Program-made: the position numbers and the translations under genes | In this document: positions 57,223 through 64,000 of the stretch, one piece after another | How positions within the stretch are numbered: position 1 is the first letter of the stretch | How the letters are laid out: each line of letters opens with the position of its first letter | Assembly: GCF_026343335.1 (NCBI RefSeq) | Contig: NZ_JAPELX010000001.1 | Location: 930,001-994,000, forward strand | From: Streptomyces sp. NBC_00078 | GTDB taxonomy: Bacteria; Actinomycetota; Actinomycetes; Streptomycetales; Streptomycetaceae | Length of the DNA stretch: 64,000 nucleotides | Direction: 5' to 3' | The notes under the pieces: generated by a model | Seen by the model: the letters and a program-made list of their open reading frames with translations, nothing else | Database searches by the model: none | What the model was told of the DNA's origin: nothing

Positions 57223-59736
57223 GTGACCCTCATCGATCAGCTGCCACCGACCGCCGACCCCGACGCCCTCTACGAAGCCTTCGAGTCGTGGGCCCAGGAG
57301 CGCGGGCTCACGCTCTACTCCCACCAGGAGGAAGCGCTGATCGAGGCGGTCTCCGGGGCGAACGTGATCGTGTCGACGCCCACCGGCTCCGGTAAGAGCA
57401 TGATCGCGGCGGGCGCCCACTTCGCCGCCCTCGCCCGGGACGAGGTCACCTTCTACACGGCGCCGATCAAGGCGCTGGTGTCGGAGAAGTTCTTCGAGCT
57501 GTGCAAGATCTTCGGCACCGAGAACGTCGGCATGCTGACCGGCGACGCGTCCGTGAACTCGGATGCGCCCGTCATCTGCTGCACCGCCGAAGTGCTCGCC
57601 TCGATCGCACTGCGCGACGGGAAGAACGCTGACGTCGGCCAGGTCGTCATGGACGAGTTCCACTTCTACGCGGAGGGGGACCGTGGCTGGGCCTGGCAGA
57701 TCCCGATCCTGGAACTCCCCCAGGCGCAGTTCGTCCTGATGTCCGCCACACTCGGCGACGTCGCGATGTTCGAGAAGGACCTCACCCGGCGCACCGGCCG
57801 CCCCACGTCGGTGGTCCGCTCGGCGACCCGCCCGGTCCCCCTCTCCTACGAATACCGGCTCACCCCGCTCACGGAGACGCTGACCGAGCTGCTGGAGACC
57901 AGGCAGGCCCCGGTCTACATCGTGCACTTCACGCAGGCGCAGGCCGTGGAGCGGGCGCAGGCGCTGATGAGCATCAACATGTGCACGCGCGAGGAGAAGG
58001 ACCAGATCGCGGAGCTGATCGGCAACTTCCGCTTCACCACCAAGTTCGGCCGCAACCTCTCGCGTTACGTGCGGCACGGCATCGGCGTGCATCACGCCGG
58101 CATGCTGCCCAAGTACCGGCGGCTGGTGGAGAAGCTCGCCCAGGCCGGCCTGCTGAAGGTGATCTGCGGCACGGACACGCTGGGCGTCGGCGTCAACGTG
58201 CCCATCCGCACAGTGCTGTTCACAGCCCTGACCAAGTACGACGGGAGCCGCGTCCGCACGCTGCGGGCCCGTGAGTTCCATCAGATCGCCGGTCGAGCAG
58301 GGCGGGCCGGGTTCGACACGGCGGGCTTCGTCATCGCCCAGGCTCCCGAGCACGTCGTCGAGAACGAGAAGGCGCTGGCCAAGGCGGGCGACGACCCGAA
58401 GAAGCGCCGCAAGGTCGTCCGCAAGAAGGCACCGGAGGGCTTCGTCGGCTGGACGGAGACCACCTTCGACAAGCTCATCACCTCCGATCCGGAACCGCTG
58501 ACCTCCCGCTTCCGGGTGACGCACACGATGCTGCTGTCGGTGATCGCCCGCCCGGGCAACGCCTTCGAGGCGATGCGGCACCTCCTGGAGGACAACCACG
58601 AGCCACGCAAGCAGCAGCTGAGGCACATCCGGCGCGCGATCGCCATCTATCGCTCGCTGCTGGACGGCGGCATCGTGGAGAAACTCGACGAGCCGGACGC
58701 CTCGGGCCGGATCGTCCGTCTCACCGTGGACCTGCAGCAGGACTTCGCCCTCAACCAGCCGCTGTCCACTTTCGCGCTCGCCGCGTTCGAACTGCTCGAA
58801 CCGGAGTCGCCGTCGTATGCGCTGGACATGGTGTCCGTCGTCGAGTCGACGCTGGACGACCCGCGGCAGATCCTCGTCGCCCAGCTGAACAAGGCCAAGG
58901 GCGAGGCCGTCGCCGCGATGAAGGCTGACGGCGTCGAGTACGAGGAGCGCATGGAGCGCCTCCAGGACATCACCTACCCCAAGCCGCTGGAGGAGCTGCT
59001 CTTCCACGCCTACGACACGTACCGCAAGAGCCATCCCTGGGTGGGCGACCATCCGCTGTCGCCGAAGTCCGTCATCCGCGACATGTACGAACGGGCGATG
59101 TCCTTCACGGAGTTGGTGTCGTTCTACGAGCTGGCCCGCACCGAGGGCATCGTGCTGCGCTACCTCGCGAGCGCCTACAAGACCCTCGACCACAACATCC
59201 CGGACGACCTCAAGTCCGAGGACCTGCAGGACCTGATCGAGTGGCTCGGCGAGATGGTCCGCCAGGTCGACTCCAGCCTGCTGGACGAGTGGGAGCAGCT
59301 CGCCAACCCGGAGGAGATGACGGCCGAGGAGGCCCAGGAGAAGGCCGACGAGGTCAAGCCGGTCACCTCCAACGCGCGCGCCTTCCGGGTCCTGGTCCGC
59401 AACGCGATGTTCCGCCGCGTCGAGCTCGCCGCCCTGGACCACGTCGAGGAGCTGGGCGAGTTGGACGCCGAGTCCGGCTGGGACGCCGACGCGTGGGGCG
59501 AGGCGATGGACAAGTACTGGGACGAGTACGACGACCTGGGCACCGGCCCCGACGCCCGCGGCCCCAAGCTGCTGCTCATCGAGGAGGAGCCGGAGCACGG
59601 CCTGTGGCGCGCTCGCCAGATCTTCGCCGACCCGAACGGCGATCATGACTGGGGCATCAGCGCGGAGATCGACCTCGCGGCCTCCGACACAGAGGGCCGT
59701 GCGATCGTCCGTGTCACCGATGTCGGCCAGCTGTGA
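57223..59736 (+). CDS. Ski2-like DEAD/DEAH-box RNA helicase with DUF3516
   Basis: The 837-residue protein has a superfamily 2 helicase core: motif I TPTGSGKS, motif II MDEFHFY (DEFH), motif III MSATLGD, motif V GTDTLGVGVNVPIRTV and motif VI QIAGRAGRAGFD. The C-terminal half is the actinobacterial DUF3516 region. It probably acts in RNA turnover or ribosome-related RNA remodelling. GTG at 57223 is preferred; ATG codons upstream lack conservation. A thioesterase gene follows after 19 bases. Confidence 0.92.
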   Translation: MTLIDQLPPTADPDALYEAFESWAQERGLTLYSHQEEALIEAVSGANVIVSTPTGSGKSMIAAGAHFAALARDEVTFYTAPIKALVSEKFFELCKIFGTENVGMLTGDASVNSDAPVICCTAEVLASIALRDGKNADVGQVVMDEFHFYAEGDRGWAWQIPILELPQAQFVLMSATLGDVAMFEKDLTRRTGRPTSVVRSATRPVPLSYEYRLTPLTETLTELLETRQAPVYIVHFTQAQAVERAQALMSINMCTREEKDQIAELIGNFRFTTKFGRNLSRYVRHGIGVHHAGMLPKYRRLVEKLAQAGLLKVICGTDTLGVGVNVPIRTVLFTALTKYDGSRVRTLRAREFHQIAGRAGRAGFDTAGFVIAQAPEHVVENEKALAKAGDDPKKRRKVVRKKAPEGFVGWTETTFDKLITSDPEPLTSRFRVTHTMLLSVIARPGNAFEAMRHLLEDNHEPRKQQLRHIRRAIAIYRSLLDGGIVEKLDEPDASGRIVRLTVDLQQDFALNQPLSTFALAAFELLEPESPSYALDMVSVVESTLDDPRQILVAQLNKAKGEAVAAMKADGVEYEERMERLQDITYPKPLEELLFHAYDTYRKSHPWVGDHPLSPKSVIRDMYERAMSFTELVSFYELARTEGIVLRYLASAYKTLDHNIPDDLKSEDLQDLIEWLGEMVRQVDSSLLDEWEQLANPEEMTAEEAQEKADEVKPVTSNARAFRVLVRNAMFRRVELAALDHVEELGELDAESGWDADAWGEAMDKYWDEYDDLGTGPDARGPKLLLIEEEPEHGLWRARQIFADPNGDHDWGISAEIDLAASDTEGRAIVRVTDVGQL

Positions 59737-59755
59737 GCCAAGGAGAATCCCCCGC

Positions 59756-60622
59756 ATGACGAACCCGGCCGAGAGACTCGTCGACCTGCTCGACCTGGAG
59801 CAGATCGAGGTCAACATCTTCCGTGGCCGCAGCCCGCACGAGTCCCTGCAGCGGGTCTTCGGCGGCCAGGTGGCCGGCCAGGCGCTGGTCGCCGCCGGCC
59901 GCACCACGGACGGCGACCGTCCGGTGCACTCACTGCACGCGTACTTCCTGCGCCCGGGCCGGCCGGGCGTGCCCATCGTGTACCAGGTGGAGCGGGTGCG
60001 GGACGGCAGGTCCTTCACGACCCGCCGGGTCACAGCCGTGCAGCAGGGACGCACGATCTTCAATCTCACCGCTTCCTTTCACCAGCCTGAGGAAGGACCC
60101 TTCCAGCACCAGCTGCCGCCGGCCCGCAAGGTCCCGGACCCCGAGTCGCTGCCGACGGTGATGGAGGAGGTCCGCGAGCATCTGGGCGAGCTGCCCGAGC
60201 AGTTGGAGCGGATGGCCCGGCGTCAGCCCTTCGACATCCGGTATGTGGACCGGCTGCGCTGGACTCCCGAGGAGATCAAGGACGCCGAGCCGCGCAGCGC
60301 TGTGTGGATGCGTGCGGTCGGGCCGCTCGGCGACGCCCCGCTCGTGCACACCTGCGCTCTGACCTACGCCAGTGACATGACCCTCCTGGACGCCGTCCGC
60401 ATCCCGATCGAACCCCTGTGGGGCCCGCGGAGTTTCGACATGGCGTCGCTGGACCACGCCATGTGGTTCCACCGGCCGTTTCGCGCGGACGAGTGGTTCC
60501 TCTACGACCAGGAGTCTCCGATCGCGACGGGCGGCCGGGGGCTTGCCCGCGGCCGGATCTACGACGGGCAGGGACGGCTGATCGTGTCCGTGGTCCAGGA
60601 GGGGCTCTTCCGGGCGCTGTAG
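59756..60622 (+). CDS. tesB: Acyl-CoA thioesterase II (TesB)
   Basis: The 288-residue double hot-dog protein hydrolyses acyl-CoA esters. It has the N-terminal VFGGQVAGQALVAAGRT and the catalytic residues of the family: Asp in YASDMTLLDAVR and Gln in VVQEGLFR. Length matches E. coli TesB. AAGGAG lies ten bases before the ATG. It follows the helicase closely and is probably co-transcribed. Confidence 0.94.
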   Translation: MTNPAERLVDLLDLEQIEVNIFRGRSPHESLQRVFGGQVAGQALVAAGRTTDGDRPVHSLHAYFLRPGRPGVPIVYQVERVRDGRSFTTRRVTAVQQGRTIFNLTASFHQPEEGPFQHQLPPARKVPDPESLPTVMEEVREHLGELPEQLERMARRQPFDIRYVDRLRWTPEEIKDAEPRSAVWMRAVGPLGDAPLVHTCALTYASDMTLLDAVRIPIEPLWGPRSFDMASLDHAMWFHRPFRADEWFLYDQESPIATGGRGLARGRIYDGQGRLIVSVVQEGLFRAL

Positions 60623-60623
60623 T

Positions 60624-61568
60624 TCACGCGCTTCTGCGCAGCAGTCTGCTCAACAACCCGCGTGAGCACCCCGGTTCCTCGGACTCGGTTGGGCTCTGCT
60701 CCGCGGCCGTCGGGAGTGTGGGGTGTGTCGGTTCCCGTGCTTCCGTCGGCGCCGGCCCGGGAGCCGGCCGCCCGTGCCCGGGAGTCGGGCGGGGCGCGGG
60801 CTGGAGTGCGCGCGCCTCGTCCACCGCCTGCGCGAGATCGGCTCGCAGCCAGCCGATCTCACCGGGGTCCTGCGCCATGGAGAGGCTCTCGGCCAAGTGC
60901 GCGGCGGGCGAACCGGGTGCGCCGTGCGCCGGCGGACTGGGCCGGAACCGGTTCAGGTGGGCGCGCTCGTAGGGGTCCTGGACGATCTCCGCGATCTGAA
61001 CGGCGTCGAGCTGAGACGCCACGGCCGCCGCACACGCCCACGGATGGTCGCCCGCTCGTCGCCGCAGGAAACCGAGGTGCCGGCCCCGCCAGGTCCGCGG
61101 TCGCAGATCCAGCCCCTCGGCCAGCTGCTGCCGCAGTCCGGCGGACGTACGGCCCCTCAGCAGCGGCGCGTTGTTCTCGTCGGCCGCGAACTGCCGTAGT
61201 TCTTCAGCCAGATAGAGCCAGACGACGGCACGGTAGCGGTTGAGGTAGAACCTCACCGGCACGACCACACCGAGCCTGGCCAGGCGGGTGAACCTGCCGA
61301 GCGGTACGGCCATCAGTTCAGCGCCGTCCTTCGTGCCAACGGCCTCGACACGTTGCTTCAGTGTCCCGGGAAAGCCGTCCTCGGCGTGCAGGCGGTCGAT
61401 CTCGGTGCGGGTGACCCGTAGGCCCCCGCCTCCTTCGTCCGGCACGGTGCGGATGTGTCCGAGATTGACGCCGAGGTCGAACTCCCCTCGCTTCAGGCCC
61501 AGTTCGCGGGCCGCACGGCTCGGCGTGCAGGATGCGCTGTTCGGTTGCGTGACAGTGTTGCCGGACAT
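60624..61568 (-). CDS. Streptomyces-specific hypothetical protein (DUF6397-like)
   Basis: The 314-residue soluble protein has an N-terminal part resembling a DNA-binding excisionase/MerR-type fold (AARELGLKRGEFDLGVNLGHI, VTRTEIDRLHAEDGFP), a central helical region (TWRGRHLGFLRRRAGDHPWACAAAVAS) and a Pro-rich C-terminus ending LLSRLLRRSA. I recall such proteins as DUF6397, of unknown function. It is convergent with tesB, with one base between the stop codons. Confidence 0.75.
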   Translation of the reverse strand: MSGNTVTQPNSASCTPSRAARELGLKRGEFDLGVNLGHIRTVPDEGGGGLRVTRTEIDRLHAEDGFPGTLKQRVEAVGTKDGAELMAVPLGRFTRLARLGVVVPVRFYLNRYRAVVWLYLAEELRQFAADENNAPLLRGRTSAGLRQQLAEGLDLRPRTWRGRHLGFLRRRAGDHPWACAAAVASQLDAVQIAEIVQDPYERAHLNRFRPSPPAHGAPGSPAAHLAESLSMAQDPGEIGWLRADLAQAVDEARALQPAPRPTPGHGRPAPGPAPTEAREPTHPTLPTAAEQSPTESEEPGCSRGLLSRLLRRSA

Positions 61569-61694
61569 GTTCGGTCTCCCCCGTGGAGTACGTGGCCCGC
61601 GCCGTGCGCGCGGCCTCGGGAAAAACCGTAGCCGCTTTGGCGGATCGCGTGGCGAGCCTGTGGATAACTCCGATCGAGACGACGAACCTGCAGG

Positions 61695-62108
61695 TCAGAT
61701 GTCCGTGGTCGTGGTTCGCTCGGGCTGTCGCGTCTCCACGCCGAGGTGTTCGCCGACCCGGTTGACGAGCAGGGTCATCTCGTAGCCGATCTGGCCGATG
61801 TCGGCCTCCGCCCCGCTGAGCACGCACAGACAGCTGCTGGCGCCGGCGGCGGTGACGAACAGCACCGCGTCGTCGAACTCGACCATCGTCTGGCGTACTC
61901 TGCCCGCGCCGAAGTGGCGTCCCGACCCCTTGGCCAGGCTGTGCAGTCCGGACGAGACGGCGGCGAGGTGCTCGGCGTCCTCGCGCCGCAGGCCCGTGCT
62001 CGCTCCCGTCACCAGCCCGTCGTTGGACAGGACCAATGCGTGCCGCACATGTTCGACGCGCTCGGTCAGGTCGTCCAACAGCCAGTCAAGTCCCTGGTTC
62101 TGCGCCAT
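61695..62108 (-). CDS. Roadblock/LC7 domain protein (CvnB-like), orphan copy
   Basis: The 137-residue roadblock protein starts MAQNQGLDWLLDDLTERV and has HALVLSNDGLVTGAS, GRVRQTMVEFDDAVLFVTAAG and IGYEMTLLVNRVGEHL. It resembles the CvnB protein of conservons, a partner of the small GTPase CvnD. Here no CvnC or CvnD lies next to it; a divergent PPOX gene separates it from the conservon 550 bases further on. GGGGAG lies eight bases before the ATG. Confidence 0.9.
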   Translation of the reverse strand: MAQNQGLDWLLDDLTERVEHVRHALVLSNDGLVTGASTGLRREDAEHLAAVSSGLHSLAKGSGRHFGAGRVRQTMVEFDDAVLFVTAAGASSCLCVLSGAEADIGQIGYEMTLLVNRVGEHLGVETRQPERTTTTDI

Positions 62109-62201
62109 GATCCGGTCTCCCCGTGTGACGACTCCCCCTGGCCGGAGGATCTCCACGCCAGCCTTCACCACGACCGGCCCACGGGCAAGGAGGATAGGAA
62201 C

Positions 62202-62630
62202 ATGGCGCAGAAGATGACCGACGACGAATGGCGGGCGTTCGTCTCGCACGGCACCCGCACCGCGAAGCTGTCGACCGTGAGGGCCGACGGAAGCCCGCAC
62301 GTGACACCGATCTGGTTCGTGCTCGACGGCGACGAACTGGTGTTCAACACCGCCAAGACCAGCGTGAAAGGAAGGAATCTGGCTCGTGACGGCCGGGCCG
62401 CCCTGTGTATCGACGACGACCGGCCGCCCTTCGACTTCGTCGTCCTGCAGGGCCGTGCCCGGATCTCGGAGGACCTCGGGGAGCTGACGCACTGGGCTGC
62501 CCGCATCGGGGCCCGGTACATGGGTGAGGAGCGTGCCGAGGAGTTCGGGCGGCGCAACGGCGTGCCGGGGGAACTCCTCGTCCGCATCGCGATCGACAAG
62601 GTCCTGGCCGAGAAGGCCGTCGCGAGCTGA
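62202..62630 (+). CDS. PPOX-class F420/flavin-dependent oxidoreductase
   Basis: The 142-residue split-barrel protein (LSTVRADGSPHVTPIWFVLDGD, NLARDGRAALCIDDDRPPFDFV) belongs to the pyridoxamine-phosphate-oxidase-like family, in which actinobacterial members use F420 or FMN. AAGGAGG lies eight bases before the ATG. It is divergent from the orphan roadblock gene and convergent with the conservon GTPase. Substrate unknown. Confidence 0.9.
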   Translation: MAQKMTDDEWRAFVSHGTRTAKLSTVRADGSPHVTPIWFVLDGDELVFNTAKTSVKGRNLARDGRAALCIDDDRPPFDFVVLQGRARISEDLGELTHWAARIGARYMGEERAEEFGRRNGVPGELLVRIAIDKVLAEKAVAS

Positions 62631-62653
62631 GCGCGGCTGACCTCCGGCCCCGG

Positions 62654-63259
62654 TCAGCCGACCGAGTCGAGAAGCCGGGCGGTGTGCATCCGCCCGGCGT
62701 ACTCGACGAGCCGGATCAGCACCTCTTTCCCCGAGTCCCGGTCACGGGCGTCGCAGAGCACCACCGGCGTTCCCCGGTCGAGGTCGAGGGCGCGCGAGAC
62801 GTCCTGGGCCCCGTAGGTGCGGGAGCCCGTGAAGCAGTTGACGGCCACCACGAACGGGATGTGCCGGTGCTCGAAGTAGTCCACCGCGGGGAAGCAGTCC
62901 TCCAGCCGTCGGGTGTCCGCGAGAACCACGGCACCGAGAGCCCCCTGCGACAGTTCGTCCCACAGGAACCAGAAACGGTCCTGGCCCGGTGTGCCGAAGA
63001 GGTAGAGCGAGAGACCGGACCGGATGGTGATACGTCCGAAGTCCATGGCGACGGTCGTCGTGACCTTCTGGTCCACGCCGTCCGTGTCGTCCACCAACTG
63101 GCCGGCTTCGCTGAGCAGTTCCTCGGTGCGCAGCGGCCTGATCTCACTGACCGCGCCCACCAGAGTCGTCTTGCCCACGCCGAATCCGCCGGCGACCAGG
63201 ATCTTCAACGCCAGCGCGGTCGTATCGCCGCCCTGTGCATCGGAGTGCTCGGAGACCAT
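62654..63259 (-). CDS. Conservon small GTPase (CvnD-like)
   Basis: The 201-residue Ras-like protein has the P-loop AGGFGVGKTTLVGAV, the switch region TTTVAMDFGRI and FGTPGQDRFWFLWDEL, where the usual DxxG is GTPGQ, and VAVNCF for the base-specificity motif. In conservons this GTPase is recruited by the roadblock and DUF742 proteins below a sensor kinase. The start is ATG at 63259. The 92-base gap to the DUF742 gene is longer than usual for these operons. Confidence 0.92.
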   Translation of the reverse strand: MVSEHSDAQGGDTTALALKILVAGGFGVGKTTLVGAVSEIRPLRTEELLSEAGQLVDDTDGVDQKVTTTVAMDFGRITIRSGLSLYLFGTPGQDRFWFLWDELSQGALGAVVLADTRRLEDCFPAVDYFEHRHIPFVVAVNCFTGSRTYGAQDVSRALDLDRGTPVVLCDARDRDSGKEVLIRLVEYAGRMHTARLLDSVG

Positions 63260-63351
63260 CGATCACTTCTCTCGGGAGTGCCGGCAACGGTCGACGTCGA
63301 CATGCATCATCACAACTGCGTCCCCTCTCCGAGGGATTGCACAACTCTCAT

Positions 63352-63765
63352 CTACAGCGCCCGCAATCCTTCGATCACCTCGCGCAGAATCCGTTCGTCG
63401 GGAAGCTGGGCGGGCGGCACCGGAAGGCTGACCGTGACGCAGCCGAGTTCGAGCAGGTCGCCGAGAAGGACCCGGACCACTCCCACGGGCAGGTCGCATC
63501 CCGCGGCGAGCTCCGCGACCGACTGGGTCTCCGTGCGGCACAGTTCGATCAGGTCCTGGTGTTCCGGCCCGAGCCCCGTGTCGTCCTCGGCGCCGGGCGC
63601 GCCCGCGTCCAGGGTGACCAGGGCGATCAGGTCGAAGCGGACCCCGGTGGGGCCAGGCCTGGTGCGGCCGCCCGTCATGGCGTACGGGCGCACCAGGGGC
63701 CCCGCCTCGCTGTCGTACCACTGGCTGCCCGGCTCGATCGGGGTGCCGGTCCTGTCCACGTTCAT
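63352..63765 (-). CDS. Conservon DUF742 protein (CvnC-like)
   Basis: The 137-residue protein has the family features SEAGPLVRPYAMTGGRTRP, FDLIALVTL and a winged-helix-like C-terminal half (AELAAGCDLPVGVVRVLLGDLLELG). DUF742 proteins lie between roadblock and GTPase genes in conservons and are thought to help assemble the complex. It follows the roadblock gene by 22 bases. Confidence 0.92.
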   Translation of the reverse strand: MNVDRTGTPIEPGSQWYDSEAGPLVRPYAMTGGRTRPGPTGVRFDLIALVTLDAGAPGAEDDTGLGPEHQDLIELCRTETQSVAELAAGCDLPVGVVRVLLGDLLELGCVTVSLPVPPAQLPDERILREVIEGLRAL

Positions 63766-63787
63766 CTGCGCGCGTCACTCTCTCGCC

Positions 63788-64000
63788 TCATCGGGCGGCG
63801 GGCGGCCGCGCGGCAACGCGCGTCGGGGTGTAGAGGTGCTCTCCGACGCGTTTGACCAGTCGTGCCATCTCGTACGCCACCAGGCCGATGTCGGCGGTCA
63901 CGGCGGTGAGCACGGCGAGGCAGGAGCCGTCGCCCGCGGCGGCCACGAACAGGAAGCCGTCGTCCATCTCCACCATGGTCTGACGCACCCCGCCGGCGCC
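63788..64000 (-). CDS. Conservon roadblock/LC7 protein (CvnB-like), partial
   Basis: The C-terminal 70 residues are visible and the N-terminus lies beyond the right edge. The sequence GVRQTMVEMDDGFLFVAAAGDGS and AYEMARLVKRVGEHL matches roadblock proteins and closely resembles the orphan copy at 61695-62108. A CvnA-type sensor kinase is expected upstream, outside the window. Confidence 0.9.
   Translation of the reverse strand, partial: GAGGVRQTMVEMDDGFLFVAAAGDGSCLAVLTAVTADIGLVAYEMARLVKRVGEHLYTPTRVAARPPAAR

Overview
The window is high-GC DNA (roughly 70 percent GC, strong third-position G/C bias, GTG starts, ATGA/GTGA gene overlaps) with conservon genes, a whiE-type spore-pigment locus, chromosome-type two-component and SpoIIE regulators and many secreted proteins. 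This is typical of Streptomyces. No rRNA, tRNA, CRISPR array, insertion sequence or integrase was found.

Region 1 (1-17974) is a nonribosomal peptide locus. On the minus strand a cysteate-synthase-like PLP enzyme is followed, by an ATGA overlap, by a 2566-residue NRPS (C-A-T-C-A-T-E) and then a second NRPS that runs off the left edge (C-A-T-C-T-E visible). By hand reading, the adenylation pockets look like Val/aliphatic, Asp-like and Thr. The second module of the second NRPS has no adenylation domain. Divergently transcribed are an E1-alpha and an unusual E1-beta/E2 fusion of a 2-oxoacid dehydrogenase. They may supply an acyl-CoA, although no E3 and no E3-binding domain is present. The enzyme set suggests a peptide with a D-configured acidic residue that could be cysteate.

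Region 2 (18166-30748) is a type II polyketide locus of the spore-pigment (whiE/sch/cur) type: SchA/CurD protein, cupin, KS-alpha, KS-beta, ACP, aromatase/cyclase and TcmI-type cyclase in one tightly packed minus-strand operon, with an FAD monooxygenase further upstream. A class F sortase and a small surface protein with a duplicated GGMHTGGG motif lie between the operon and the monooxygenase. An O-methyltransferase without the usual catalytic His, a secreted beta-helix protein and a P450 flank the other end. A small secreted protein follows the monooxygenase.

Region 3 (31029-42928) holds an MFS transporter, a broken SpoIIE phosphatase, a sugar-type ABC importer (binding protein, permease, double ATPase), a 962-residue GAF/SpoIIE/HATPase signalling protein, a YjbQ protein, a flavin oxidoreductase and MltG.

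Region 4 (42972-53121) holds a homodimeric-type ABC exporter divergent from a MarR regulator with a 25-bp operator-like palindrome, a dicarboxylate symporter, a secreted PNGase A-like protein, an L,D-transpeptidase lipoprotein and a heterodimeric ABC exporter whose two ATPase halves are degenerate in complementary ways.

Region 5 (53173-64000) holds a secreted-repeat lipoprotein, an ECF sigma/anti-sigma pair, DUF5709 and L31 type B proteins, a YdjM-type membrane protein, a Ski2-like helicase, a TesB thioesterase, a DUF6397-type protein, an orphan roadblock protein, a PPOX protein and the start of a conservon (roadblock, DUF742, GTPase) cut by the right edge.
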